Below are positions 1-9,142 of a stretch of DNA of 41,989 nucleotides, in pieces. The notes beneath the pieces are model-generated. The model had not been told where the DNA came from and searched no databases. It saw only the letters and a list, made by a program, of their open reading frames with translations. Source of the DNA: Pseudorhodobacter aquimaris. GTDB lineage: Bacteria > Pseudomonadota > Alphaproteobacteria > Rhodobacterales > Rhodobacteraceae. The stretch lies in the NCBI RefSeq assembly GCF_001202025.1, contig NZ_LGHS01000075.1:1-41989 (forward strand), written 5' to 3'. The position numbers and the translations under genes are program-made. The first letter of the stretch is position 1. Each line of letters starts with the position of its first letter.

Positions 1-493
1 GCTCTTGAACGTGTTGGATGATTTCAATCGCGAAGGATTGGGCATCGAGGTCGACTTTTCTTTGCCAGCGGAACGCGTGATCAGAAGCCTCAACCGCATC
101 ATCGAATGGCGTGGCAAGCCCGGCACCATAAGAGTCGGCAACGGCCCGGAATACATCAGTGGAAAGCTAATGAAATGGGCCGAGGAACAAGGGGTTACCA
201 TCCTACACATCCAACCCGGCAAACCTCAACAGAATGCTTACATTGAGCGCTACAACCGGACGGTCCGGCATGAATGGCTGGACCAATACATCATCGAAAG
301 CATAGAGGAGGCACAAGATCACGCCACGCAATGGCTATGGACATACAACAACGACCGCCCGAACATTCCTCTCACGGTTTGCTTGCAAACCGTTGCCGGA
401 CAGCGGGGCATCGGCGGCATCACTCCCGCCCAGAAACTGAAAATGGCCGCGTAAGTTCTACGGATGCACCTCGTTAAAAAGGGGGGGATTACC
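1..493 (+). mobile_element. Right end of an IS3-family insertion sequence
   Basis: The window opens inside an IS3-type element. It contains the 3' part of the transposase gene and a tail of about 40 bp after its stop (455-493). The tail has a G7 run and ends in GGATTACC, which I take as the terminal repeat because coding and IS character stop there. The left end lies outside the window, so the element cannot be sized and target duplications cannot be checked. The exact right boundary is inferred from where similarity to remembered IS ends stops. Confidence 0.75.
2..454 (+). pseudogene. IS3-family transposase (OrfB, integrase core), 3' part, probably inactive
   Basis: This is the C-terminal half of an rve/DDE integrase-core transposase that starts upstream of the window. 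The family usually has D..D..E. Here the second Asp, normally in a VDNGPEY-type motif, reads VGNGPEY, so a catalytic Asp appears to be Gly. The Glu motif IERYNRTVRHEW is intact. Near the C-terminus, where relatives read roughly DRPN-MGIGGITPAQKL, there is a 39-nt in-frame insertion (367-405) centred on a perfect palindrome with 9-bp arms (374-382 and 385-393). The two changes suggest an immobile copy. The family assignment is secure. Inactivity is inferred from the missing Asp. Confidence 0.8.
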
Positions 494-557
494 GTGCGAC
501 TGGGTCGAACCCGAAGCCCCGGCCTCGGTAGATCTACCAATTGAGGGCGCTGCAGCC
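494..557 (-). pseudogene. Possible decayed tRNA gene remnant next to the IS
   Basis: Read on the minus strand, this stretch has a D-arm-like segment (TCAATTGGTAGA) and, about 30 nt later, a T-arm-like segment (GGGTTCGACCC). The spacing is roughly that of a tRNA. No proper anticodon stem or paired acceptor stem can be drawn, so it is not a working tRNA. It may be a degraded tRNA or a chance match. The IS ends directly beside it. Confidence 0.3.
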
Positions 558-657
558 CTAAAGGCGGCGGTGATCATCGTGGTGTTGCATTATTCTACAA
601 GTGGTCCGCTTCTCTGACCCAAAGCGAAAGGCCTGAACAGAAAGTGCCAGACCTCAT

Positions 658-867
658 CTAATAATCACGCCTGCCGTTCGGGTTATTTCCAAGCAGAAGG
701 AGCAGCAGGCAGGCCAGGATTGGAGAAAAAAGTAAACTTAAAAGCACCCATCCAAAGGCAGTGCGGCCCCGCTTCGACGCCATTCCTGCAGGCAGCAGGA
801 TAAAAATCCAGAGTGCGAAAAAAAACGCCCCCAGCGCAAACAAAATGCCGAACCCAGTTTCAAACAT
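658..867 (-). CDS. Small two-helix membrane protein
   Basis: A 69-residue protein on the strand opposite the tail genes. Two hydrophobic segments (about residues 5-27 and 36-58) are separated by a short basic loop, ASKRGRTAF, and the tail is polar. The start at 867 is preferred over a longer form because AAAGAAG lies just upstream. I do not recognise the family. Small hydrophobic proteins of this layout occur as superinfection-immunity or holin-like products next to prophage genes, but nothing here proves that role. It lies between the IS end and the tail tube gene and is divergent from the latter. Confidence 0.5.
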   Translation of the reverse strand: MFETGFGILFALGAFFFALWIFILLPAGMASKRGRTAFGWVLLSLLFSPILACLLLLLLGNNPNGRRDY

Positions 868-974
868 AACGCTTCTTTCAACTCCCTTCGGATCACACTG
901 CCAGTAAATTCCGGGCAATTACAAAATTGTACAATGCCCGAATACAGGTAACTCAAAAAAAAGGAACACTTTTC

Positions 975-1913
975 ATGGCACGTGCGCAAGGCGCGCGGGC
1001 GCAGATGGCGCTTGCGTTCGAGACAGTTTACGGCACTCCGCCTGCTGGCGGTTTCACCAAGATGCCCTTCGCCAGCACCACGCTGGGGTCTGAACAGCCG
1101 CTCTTGAACAGCGAACTGCTGGGCTATGGCCGCGACCCTCTGGCGCCGATCAAGGACGCGGTGACGGCAGACGGCAATGTCGTCCTGCCGATTGATGCGG
1201 CCACATTTGGCTTCTGGCTGAAGGCGGCCTTCGGGCAACCTGTGACCACCGGCACCGGCCCTTGGACCCACGCGTTCCGCTCCGGGGGCTGGACGCTGCC
1301 CAGCCTGTCGATCGAGACCGGCATGCCAGAGGTGGCCCGTTTTGCCATGTATTCGGGTTGCGTGCTCGACACACTCAATTGGCAGATGCAGCGATCTGGG
1401 CTGCTGACCGCGACGGCAAGCCTCGTCGCACAGGGCGAAGCCGTTGCCAGCACGTCTGCTGCGGGCGCGCTGGCCGAACTTGCCCTCAAACGGTTCGGGC
1501 ATTTCAACGGAGCGATCACGCGCAATGGCGCGAGCTTGGGCAATATCGTCTCGGCCGAGATCACCTATGCCAACAGCCTCGACCGGATTGAGACCATCCG
1601 CTCGGACGGCCGTATCGACGGGGCCGACCCGTCCATCGCAGCCCTGACCGGCAAGATTGAGGTGCGCTTTGCCGATCAGGTCCTGGTCAACCAGGCTATC
1701 GCGGGCGATCCCTGTGCGCTTTAGTTTGCCTACGTCCTGCCCTCCGGCGAAAGTTTCACCTTCACCGCCCATGCCGTCTATCTGCCGCGCCCCCGGATCG
1801 AGATTTCCGGTCCGCAGGGCGTACAGGCCAGTTTTGATTGGCAAGCAGCCCGCGACACCACATTGGGCCGGATGTGCACTGCCACCCTTATCAACGACAT
1901 TGAGGAGTATTAA
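975..1913 (+). pseudogene. Phage tail tube protein, interrupted by TAG at codon 250
   Basis: The product resembles Phage_tube_2-type tail tube subunits, which polymerise into the inner tube of siphovirus tails. The start has a good site (AAGGA about 10 nt upstream). The frame is open for 249 codons, then meets TAG at 1722-1724. The same frame continues for 62 more codons with clear family character (FTFTAHAVYLPRPRIEI, then GPQGVQASFDW) to TAA at 1911-1913. The intact protein would therefore be about 312 residues. Loss of the conserved C-terminal strands should prevent tube assembly unless TAG is suppressed. The tail chaperone gene follows 3 bp later, so the two were one transcriptional unit. 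Confidence 0.8.
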
Positions 1914-1916
1914 TCC

Positions 1917-2354
1917 ATGCTGCGCCTGAACCTCACCCGCGAAGCTGAGTGGCTTGGTCTGGCCCTTGGCGTGCGCATCAAGGTCGACCCCCTCACGACG
2001 GCTATCATGGTTGCCGCCCGCACCGATCCACGGGTGCGCACTATTGCCCCCGGCACACCTGACGACAGTATCGCCGTGGTCTTTGCCAAGTCCATTGCCA
2101 CCCATGCCATTATCGAATGGGAGGGTGTGGGGGACGAGAACGGTGTTCCTATCGCCACAAGCCCCGAGGCCATCGACGCCCTTCTGGACCTCTGGCCAAT
2201 CTTCGAGAGGTTCCAGACAGCCTATGTCGCCAAGGGTCTGGAGCTCGAGGCCGAAAAAAACGGCTCACCGTCCTTGCCGATTGGGTCTTCGGTGGGGGCG
2301 AGCGCTACTGCGCAGCCTGCGAAGGGCACTGCGAAGACTGCCCACAAATCCTGA
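1917..2354 (+). CDS. Tail assembly chaperone, G-like (zero-frame product)
   Basis: A 145-residue protein directly after the tail tube gene and before the tape measure, the position of lambda gene G. The N-terminal 110 residues look like a folded domain (MLRLNLTREAEWLGLALGV at the start). The last 30 residues are low-complexity Ala/Ser/Thr/Lys, typical of the part read only when frameshifting does not occur. A slippery heptamer sits at codons 113-115. The role, coating the tape measure during tail assembly, is inferred from gene order and layout rather than from strong sequence recognition. Confidence 0.75.
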   Translation: MLRLNLTREAEWLGLALGVRIKVDPLTTAIMVAARTDPRVRTIAPGTPDDSIAVVFAKSIATHAIIEWEGVGDENGVPIATSPEAIDALLDLWPIFERFQTAYVAKGLELEAEKNGSPSLPIGSSVGASATAQPAKGTAKTAHKS

Positions 2355-2590
2355 ACGCGCCCCAAACCCACGAAGGCTGGCAGGTCTGGGACCTCGCACA
2401 ACGCCTTGGTGGTCAGATCCGCGCAATACCGGGCGCCATCCTAGGCTGGGACATGACCGCAGCCTTGGCCATGGCAACGGCGCTGGGCATTTCTCCGCGG
2501 GCCGTTGTTGAGCTTCTGCCCGGGATTGAGGCCGCAATGGTGCGCGGCATGACGAAACAAAACAGCCAGACTGATCTGTCTGGCGACTAG
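1917..2590 (+). CDS. Tail assembly chaperone, G-T-like fusion made by -1 frameshift
   Basis: A -1 slip at 2255-2261 joins the first 115 codons of the G-like gene to a frame that ends at TAG 2588-2590, giving about 224 residues. The downstream part has its own protein character: a Cys-rich segment (ERYCAACEGHCEDCP), then WQVWDLAQRLGGQIRA and a conserved-looking helical stretch ending ELLPGIEAAM. It has no good start codon of its own near the junction, which argues for frameshift expression. In lambda the T part recruits the tube protein. The same is assumed here from position. Confidence 0.7.
2255..2261 (+). promoter_or_regulatory. Programmed -1 frameshift slippery heptamer A AAA AAC
   Basis: In the zero frame the codons are gaA AAA AAC, the canonical X XXY YYZ arrangement. 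A -1 slip enters exactly the frame that encodes the T-like extension. Site, phase and gene context all match tail chaperone frameshift sites. I did not establish a downstream stimulatory structure. Confidence 0.8.
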
Positions 2591-2700
2591 AGCGCATCGC
2601 GTTTAGCCGGGTTCACGCATTCACCGGACCGGGTGAGGCAGCGTTTGCGAAGCATAACGCGTTCGCCCGGTCCGGTGAATTCAATTGAACGCGACACGCT
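2591..2700. repeat. 110-bp extended palindromic element between tail genes
   Basis: A perfect 15-bp inverted repeat (2619-2633 with 2666-2680) is flanked by further imperfect complementarity (2591-2605 with about 2684-2700). It encloses a smaller hairpin (GCGTT/AACGC with TGC/GCA inside, 2641-2660). Nearly the whole gap between the G-T stop and the tape measure folds on itself. It looks like a REP- or MITE-like palindromic repeat rather than a terminator, since no T run follows. Confidence 0.65.
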
Positions 2701-2718
2701 TTAAAAGGACATTCCCCC

Positions 2719-5197
2719 ATGGCAGAAAAACGCGTCTCTGTCCGCCTCGCAGCGGTCGGCGGCCGCCAGGTGCGCGCAGAGCTGGAGGGCATTGGCGACG
2801 CAGGCGCCCGGGGTTTTGGGCGTCTGTCGCGCGAGATGGATGCGGCAAACACCCGGCTTGCCGCTTTTGCGCGGCGGGCTGGCATCGCGATGGCGGCGGC
2901 AGCGTCCGCCGCAACTGCGGGGCTCGGGATCATCGTGCGCAACGCCGCTGAGAGCGCAGATCAGATCCGGTTGTTCGCGCAAGTGGCCAATGCCACACCC
3001 GAGAGCTTCCAGCGCTGGGCGGCAGGCGCGCGCACCGTCGGGGTCGAGCAAGAAAAGCTCGCAGATATCTTGAAGGACGTGAACGACCGGGTTGGGGATT
3101 TTTTGCAGACCGGCGGCGGGCCGATGAAGGATTTTTTTCGAACAGGTGGCCCCCCGCGTGGGCGTCACGGCCGATCAGTTTGCCCGGCTTTCGGGGCCCG
3201 AAGCCCTGCAGCTTTATGTGACCTCTCTCGACCGTGCCGGTCTGAGCCAGCAGGAGATGACCTATTATCTTGAGGCCATGGCCTCAGATGCCACCCGCCT
3301 CCTGCCTCTCTTGCGAGATGGCGGGGCCGAGATGACGCGATTTGGCGATCAGGCCCGCGCGGTCGGCGCAGTTTTGACGGTGAGGCTCTGGCCTCTCTGC
3401 GCCAGACGCAGATTGCGCTCGGCAGCCTCTCTCTGGTGTTCGATGGGCTGCGCAACCAGATCGCTGTGGCCGTGGCCCCGGCGGTCACATGGCTGGCCGA
3501 GGTTTTCGTGGCCCTGGCAGGCGAAGGCGGCGCGCTCAGGACTGCTCTTGAAGCATTGGGTTCCAATATGGGGCGCATAGCTGCTTACGCGGCCACCTTC
3601 GCCGGTCTCATGGCGGGGCGCTGGGTTGCAGGGCTTGCCGCTGCCGTCCTGTCCGTCCGGGGCCTCGCGACGGCGCTTGTGATCCTACGAGGCGCACTGA
3701 TCCGAACCGGGATCGGCGCGCTGATCGTCGGTACGGGCGAGTTGGTGTTTTCAGTTCGGGCGGCTGGTGCAAGGCGCGGGCGGTTTTGGGGCGGCACTGG
3801 GGCTCTTGGGGGATCTTGCCCGCGAGGTCTGGGACCGCATGCATCTTGGCATGGTGGCCTTGGACCTCGCCATTGTTGCGGGCTGGACGGAGATCAGCGC
3901 GAGCATTGCTGCCGCGTTGCAAACCGGGCTTGAAGCCGTGGTAGGTTTTGGCAATGCCACGCTGAACACATTCCAAGGGGCCTTTGATGCGATCAAAGTG
4001 CTCTGAGGCGCCCTGCCCGCCACCATCGGGGACTTTGCCTATGGCGCTGCTAACGCAATGATCGGTGGTGTCGAAGCCATGCTGAACGGCGTAGCGGGCC
4101 GGATCGACGGGTTTTTAGAGGGGATCAACGCCGGTCTTGATGTCCTAGGCATCGAGAAGCGTGTGCCCCTGATCGGCACGATCGAACTTGGCGGGGTTGA
4201 GAACCCCTTTGCCGGAGCGGCGGCGAATGCCGGTGCCGAGGCGCGCGCGGCGTTTCAGGCAGCGTTTTCAAGTGATCCGATCACGCCACCTGATCTGGGG
4301 CTCACTACCGCTGCCGAGACGGCCCGGAGCGAGGCGGCGCGCCTCAAGGAGATGATGGGCGAGGTTGCGACGGCGGCGACAGCACCCCTGCAGTCTGTGG
4401 CCGCCCTGCGCGCGGCGGTTGCTGCGGGAACGGCTGAGACGGCCAATGGTCTCGGCGGAGCGCAGGGCGCGGCTGCCGGGCTCTCAGACGCGCTCGATGG
4501 TGCTGGCACTGCGGCGGACCGCGCCGCGGGTGCGGGGCGTGCGGCGGGGACAGCGCTCAGCGATGCGGCCAAGACCGCAAAAGATGCCTGGGAAGCCACG
4601 TCCAAAGCCGTGCTTGCCGCTGCCGAGCGATCCCGCGAGATCGCGCAAGGTCTGGTACAAGATATCACCGGCCCCATCAAGGACGCCCTCAAATCCGGCG
4701 AGTTCACTTGAGAGACCTTTGCCGGGGCAATCTCGCGCATCGCCCAAAACCTCGCATCCCGGCTGATCGATCTTGCCTTCAAGCCGATTGAGAATGCCCT
4801 GATCAATGCGCTTTCTGGCGGGGGTGGTAGCGGCGGCGGTGGCTTTCTTGCAAGCCTCTTTGGATTTGCGAAGGGTGGGGTGTTTGCGGGTGGTTCAGAG
4901 ATGACCGCCTTTGCACGCGGTGGGGTCGTCAATCGCCCGACCGTCTTTCCCTTTGCCTCGGGCATCGGGCTGATGGGCGAGGCGGGACCAGAGGCCATCA
5001 TGCCGTTGAAGCGCGGACGTGGCGGACGGCTCGGCGTCGAGATGAACGGCGATGGCGCGGCCCCCGCGGCCCAGATGTCCACGCGCATCATCAACGTGCT
5101 CGATCCCAGCGTCGTTGGCGATTATCTCGCCACGCCCTCGGGGGAACGGGACATCCTGAACGTCATCCGCCGCAATCGCGGGGCCATCAATGCCTGA
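2719..5197 (+). pseudogene. Tail tape measure protein, broken by three frameshifts and two TGA codons
   Basis: A lambda-type tape measure gene: basic start, long Ala-rich helical stretches, hydrophobic segments around 3590-3740, and a C-terminus with GEAGPEAIMPLKRG typical of tape measures. Family-like sequence continues across five lesions. There is an extra T in the T7 run at 3130-3136. One T is missing near 3371-3375. There is an extra T at about 3747-3750. TGA stops lie at 4004-4006 and 4709-4711. Both TGAs stand where relatives carry Trp (KVL-W-GALP and GEFT-W-ETF by recall). Intact length would be about 825 residues. Between lesions the frame is clean, so decay is recent or the homopolymer differences are sequencing errors. 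Confidence 0.85.
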
Positions 5198-6347
5198 GCA
5201 ACTGCCCTTATGGCCCCTCCCGGCGGTACAGCAGATCACCGAAGTTTTGGAATGGCGCACGGATATCCTGTCAGCGCAGGCCGGAGAACAGCGCATCGCG
5301 CTGCGGCCCCGGCCGCGCGAAATCATCACACTCCAGCATCGCTGTGATGCCCGTGGCATGGCGCGCGCTGCAGAATTGTCACGCGCGGGGTTCGCAGGCG
5401 GCTGGCAGGTACCGCTTTGGCACCTAGCCCTGCAGCCGACCGCTGATCTCGCACAGGGGGCAACCGAGATCCTGCTGGACACCACGCTGTCGGATTTCCG
5501 GGCGGCAGAGTTTGCAGTCCTTGCCATCGATGGACGCGAAGCCGTTTTGGTCGAGATTGTCACCGTGGCCGCGGATCGTATTCTCCTGGCAGAGCCACTG
5601 GGCATGCAACTGCCCGCGCTGTCGGTCAACGCCGCTCGCATCGCCGTCGCCCCCGTTCGGCAGGGCGTCCTCGCCTCGGCCATCGAGTTCACGCGGCGTC
5701 GTCAGAGTGATGGCATGGTCACAGCGACCTTCCTGCTGCGCGATGCCGCTGACCTCTCGGTGCCCGTTCTACCCAGCTATCTCGGCCGTCCGGTACAGAC
5801 CAACCCGAGCCTTGTGCGCAGCCCGGTCAACGCCAGCTTCCGCAACGCAGTGGAATATGTCGACAATGGTTTCGGCCCCGTTATGGTCGAGCCCTTGCGC
5901 GATGTGTTTGAGCGCGGCGAGGCGATCACGCTCAAGGCCCAAAGCGCGCCCGCACGCTGGGCGCAGCGCCGCTGGCTCTGGTCGTTACGCGGCCGCCAAT
6001 CGAGCTTCTGGCTGCCAACCTGGGGGCGCGAGCTGCAACTGCGGGCCGCGATGACCTCAGGATCGACGCTGATGCGCGTGGCACCTGTCGCGTCACTGGC
6101 GGGCTATGTGGGACGCCCGATCTTGCTGGAAATACTCGGGGCGCTGCGGTTTCGGACGATCACGGCCGCCATCCCGGATGGGATCGATCACCGTCTGACG
6201 ATCTCCTCCAGCCTCGGTGAGCCGATTCCCTTAGGCACAAAAGTGCATTTCATGACGATGGTGCGTTCTGACGCTGACAGGGTGGAGATCCGGCATGGCG
6301 CAGTGGCGAGCGAAGTGACATTGCCGGTCGTGGAGGTTGCAGGGTGA
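5190..6347 (+). CDS. Phage distal tail-type protein
   Basis: A 385-residue soluble protein whose start overlaps the tape measure stop by 8 nt, as is usual for tail genes. Its position between tape measure and DUF2163 hub is that of the distal tail (Dit-like) protein in siphoviruses and gene-transfer-agent-like tails. It is rich in beta-strand patterns, without signal peptide or membrane segment. The frame is intact, unlike most of its neighbours. Identification rests on gene order and general resemblance to Rhodobacterales prophage proteins. No catalytic motif is visible. Confidence 0.7.
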   Translation: MPEQLPLWPLPAVQQITEVLEWRTDILSAQAGEQRIALRPRPREIITLQHRCDARGMARAAELSRAGFAGGWQVPLWHLALQPTADLAQGATEILLDTTLSDFRAAEFAVLAIDGREAVLVEIVTVAADRILLAEPLGMQLPALSVNAARIAVAPVRQGVLASAIEFTRRRQSDGMVTATFLLRDAADLSVPVLPSYLGRPVQTNPSLVRSPVNASFRNAVEYVDNGFGPVMVEPLRDVFERGEAITLKAQSAPARWAQRRWLWSLRGRQSSFWLPTWGRELQLRAAMTSGSTLMRVAPVASLAGYVGRPILLEILGALRFRTITAAIPDGIDHRLTISSSLGEPIPLGTKVHFMTMVRSDADRVEIRHGAVASEVTLPVVEVAG

Positions 6348-6770
6348 GGTCCGGTAAAGGCATGGAAGGAGGAGGAACAATACGAGACGTGCTCGATCAA
6401 AAAAGGGCGTAGGCGTGGCAGCACACAGCGCCGCCGGTTCCAGATCTAGCCTTACTGGACGGTGCGGTTAACGGCAGATCAAGCCCGATGTGGACACCAT
6501 AAAGGTCTGGAAACCGACCTTCGTGGCGCTTATCGCAAAGGCCATATACGCGGATCAAAACGCACATGGCCCCTTCGGATGCATGACTGTTTTTGGGCTT
6601 CGCAACTACAGCATCTACCAAAGAGCAATAATAGAAATGGGCACTGCTCGCGGAAAGCTCACAAGTATTTTAGTGGTTCATACACAGACATCGAACCGAT
6701 CACTCACCGAGTCAGCTTGCAAGGCTTGGCAGTCCAGCTAGGAAACGTAAGAGTCATTCATTGCTTCGGC
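6348..6770. other. Gap at the left edge of the acyltransferase insertion
   Basis: 423 bp between the distal tail gene and the 3' end of the acyltransferase gene. Short open frames exist on the plus strand (6462-6806 and 6490-6741), but they lack ribosome sites and recognisable protein character, and one runs into the opposite gene. I see no terminator, repeat or tRNA. It probably came in with the acyltransferase cargo, because the hub gene normally follows the distal tail gene directly. Confidence 0.5.
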
Positions 6771-8861
6771 TCAAAAGGACCGTTCCACGCGGACCACTAT
6801 GATTAAATCGGGTTTTTCCTCTGAACTAATAAGTTCTTCAGGAAGCGTTCGAAGGTTTGATTTCCAGTGTCCAAGATAACGGACCTCCTTAAAGGTCGCG
6901 TCGATGTAGTGCGCCAGAGCATTTGTGAATGAATCACCAATAACCCATACGGTCTGCTCAGACAGTGGGGCTTTGTTAATCACAATCTTCGCACGGTCAA
7001 AGGAGGTTTTCGGCAGGCTCGGAAGAGACATGATTTCCAAGTCTGGATTGCTACCCCATCCGATTTCCCAATTATCGCCTACGGCAACCGGAAAGTCGTG
7101 AAGCTCGGAGATCGCGATCAAATCACCCCGGTGCAGCTCGCCAGCTTCAAATGACACTTCGGGGACGGGCCAGCCCATGCGCTCTGCCAAAGTTGAGAAG
7201 GCACGAAACGCTCCCTTATCATTCCAATGCGTGTCTGTTCTATAATACAACAATCCAGAGCCTGCCTTAGCACGCAGAAAGTCTTCGACCGGATCAACCA
7301 CAATCATATTCGGAATAGCATTCAATTGTTCTGTAAAATAGGTTACATAGCGCCTGTCAGAAGGTTTGATCTTGTTGGGTAGAAACTCCGGATAGGCCGT
7401 CGATTTGTTGGGGCCAATCAATAAAGCAACCGACGTGTTTACCGTTTCTGCGGCTTCAGCGAGGTTCGCGAAGAGCCTTGCCTCCCGGGCAGTGTCCTCC
7501 GGAAGGGGGATGTGGGCGAGCTTCAGTTTTGCAACTGTGTTATCATATGCATTCCCCAAAAAGAGCCACCCATCCTTCCCCCGATACCATTTGGAAGATG
7601 AACCATAAATGTGTTCGGCTCCCGGGCGTTTGATGAGCAGGTCTTCGAGCCTGCGCGACTCAGAGAAGTCCGTTCGGCTTATCACGAGCCCAGCCATACC
7701 TACGCAAAACATCGCGCCCGTTAGACCGACTATCTTAAGGCGAACGCTCCGGTGTCCAAATCTCAAAGGCCTTTCAACAAACCTGATTGTGAACCAAGCA
7801 AGAATGACCGCCAAAATGACCGCCAAAATGCGTTCATTCCTATGCGGAAGCTCCCCGCTTTCGACAATTTGGAGAAACGACAGAATGGGCCAGTGCCAGA
7901 GATAAAGTGGATAGCTGATGAGTCCAAACCATACAGCAACCGGGTTCATCATAAAAATCCGATTGGACCACGCAGTTGCTCCTGCTGCTATGATGAGAAT
8001 GGCACCACAAACCGGAACAAGGGCCCAGATGGACGGAAACGGCACGTTTGAGCTGATCTCGGTAAAACCGTAGATCAGGAGGCAAAGTCCCCCAAGGGCC
8101 ATAACATTTTCAGTGAGCGCCAACTTTCCCGGCACGATCCACAAGGGCACGGCCCGCCCAATAAATGTATCGACGCGCATCTTGGCACGATCAAGCGCAT
8201 CCCGCTTGTAGAGCATTAGCCAAGCAAGAACGCTACCGCTCAACATTTCCCAGAAGCGGCCGAAGGGCCAGAAAAAAACCTCGGTCGGTTTCGACGCCAC
8301 GAACCAGACATTGAAGTAAAACGACAACACAGCAACCAACAATGTGACCCATATGAGATTAAATCGCTGCCACCACGCTAGCCACAGAACGACTGGCCAG
8401 AAGATATAAAACTGCTCTTCGATGGCCAGGCTCCACAAATGAAGCAGGGGCTTGGTATCTGCTGCGGTGTCGAAATATCCGCTTTCGCCCACGAGTATAA
8501 AATTGACGATAAACGCAGCGCCACCGGCAACATGTTGTCCAAGCTGTTGGAACTCTTCTGACATCAGGGCGAACCAGCCGAAAGTGAGAGAGCTAACCAT
8601 CACGAGAATGAGGGCTGGGAAGATCCGCCGGATGCGTTTGCCAAAGAAGTTGAGAAAAGAAAACTTGCCTTGGTCAAGGCTCGCGAAGATGTGGCCAGTA
8701 ATAAGATACCCGCTAATCACAAAAAAGACATCAACGCCGATAAAGCCGCCCGTTAAGAGCGCAGGAAATGCATGATATAAAACAACCGAAAGCACAGCAA
8801 AGGCTCTTAGTCCGTCTATTTCAGCCCTGTAAGCTGTCGTTGTATATTCCGCAGAAGACAA
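6771..8861 (-). CDS. Acyltransferase-3 family O-antigen acetylase with C-terminal AlgX/AlgJ-like SGNH domain
   Basis: A 696-residue inner-membrane protein. Residues about 10-365 are an OafA/YrhL-type acyltransferase-3 domain (RAEIDGLRAFAVLSVVLYH, GFIGVDVFFVISGYLI) with about ten membrane segments. After a further helix the C-terminal 270 residues are periplasmic and carry GKDGWLFLGN (about 425), DTHWND (about 541) and GDSF (about 641). This is the signature of AlgX/AlgJ-like SGNH acetylesterase-fold domains rather than the usual OafA SGNH partner. It probably moves acetyl groups onto LPS or capsule. The start is TTG at 8861, since no in-frame ATG precedes the conserved region. It lies antisense inside the tail operon, as expected of a phage moron altering receptors. 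Confidence 0.85.
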   Translation of the reverse strand: MSSAEYTTTAYRAEIDGLRAFAVLSVVLYHAFPALLTGGFIGVDVFFVISGYLITGHIFASLDQGKFSFLNFFGKRIRRIFPALILVMVSSLTFGWFALMSEEFQQLGQHVAGGAAFIVNFILVGESGYFDTAADTKPLLHLWSLAIEEQFYIFWPVVLWLAWWQRFNLIWVTLLVAVLSFYFNVWFVASKPTEVFFWPFGRFWEMLSGSVLAWLMLYKRDALDRAKMRVDTFIGRAVPLWIVPGKLALTENVMALGGLCLLIYGFTEISSNVPFPSIWALVPVCGAILIIAAGATAWSNRIFMMNPVAVWFGLISYPLYLWHWPILSFLQIVESGELPHRNERILAVILAVILAWFTIRFVERPLRFGHRSVRLKIVGLTGAMFCVGMAGLVISRTDFSESRRLEDLLIKRPGAEHIYGSSSKWYRGKDGWLFLGNAYDNTVAKLKLAHIPLPEDTAREARLFANLAEAAETVNTSVALLIGPNKSTAYPEFLPNKIKPSDRRYVTYFTEQLNAIPNMIVVDPVEDFLRAKAGSGLLYYRTDTHWNDKGAFRAFSTLAERMGWPVPEVSFEAGELHRGDLIAISELHDFPVAVGDNWEIGWGSNPDLEIMSLPSLPKTSFDRAKIVINKAPLSEQTVWVIGDSFTNALAHYIDATFKEVRYLGHWKSNLRTLPEELISSEEKPDLIIVVRVERSF

Positions 8862-9142
8862 AATTTTCTCATTCCTGTAGTTCAGCGTTCAGCCTGATCC
8901 GGATTTGCGGTATTTATACGAGTTTGAGAAAGTGGGCCATATAACAAATTTGTCCCGCATTGTAGACCTCGGTCACCACCGCAGTGAAGGCCCGCTCCCG
9001 CTCTTTCATCCGAACAACCCCTGTTCCACCGCAACGACCTGGGACACGCGCCTGCACACGCCGTGCTGCCCTATAATGCACCGTCATCCCGGTCGCGGGT
9101 GCAACCTGTTCGCCTGACCCTATGCGTGGAAACACCCCCATC
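8862..9142. other. Gap upstream of the acyltransferase gene and hub gene
   Basis: 281 bp holding the 5' region of the leftward acyltransferase gene and the upstream region of the rightward hub gene. Reading leftward there is a TATAAA hexamer about 50 bp before the TTG start that could be a -10 element, but no convincing -35. I see no coding sequence. Confidence 0.35.

Noticed and set aside
494-557. Functional tRNA gene beside the IS
   Set aside because: D-arm and T-arm-like parts exist but no acceptor or anticodon stem can be paired. It is kept only as a possible remnant.
738-2105. Minus-strand open frame of 455 codons opposite the tail tube gene
   Set aside because: A shadow of GC-rich coding on the other strand. 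Composition is Gly/Arg/His-rich without motif, and the plus frame has clear phage homology.
4255-5094. Minus-strand frame of 279 codons opposite the tape measure
   Set aside because: Ala/Pro/Arg/Ser-rich mirror of the Ala-rich helices on the plus strand. No start site.
6462-6806. Plus-strand open frame of 114 codons beside the acyltransferase
   Set aside because: No ribosome site, no family character, and it overlaps the 3' end of the opposite gene.
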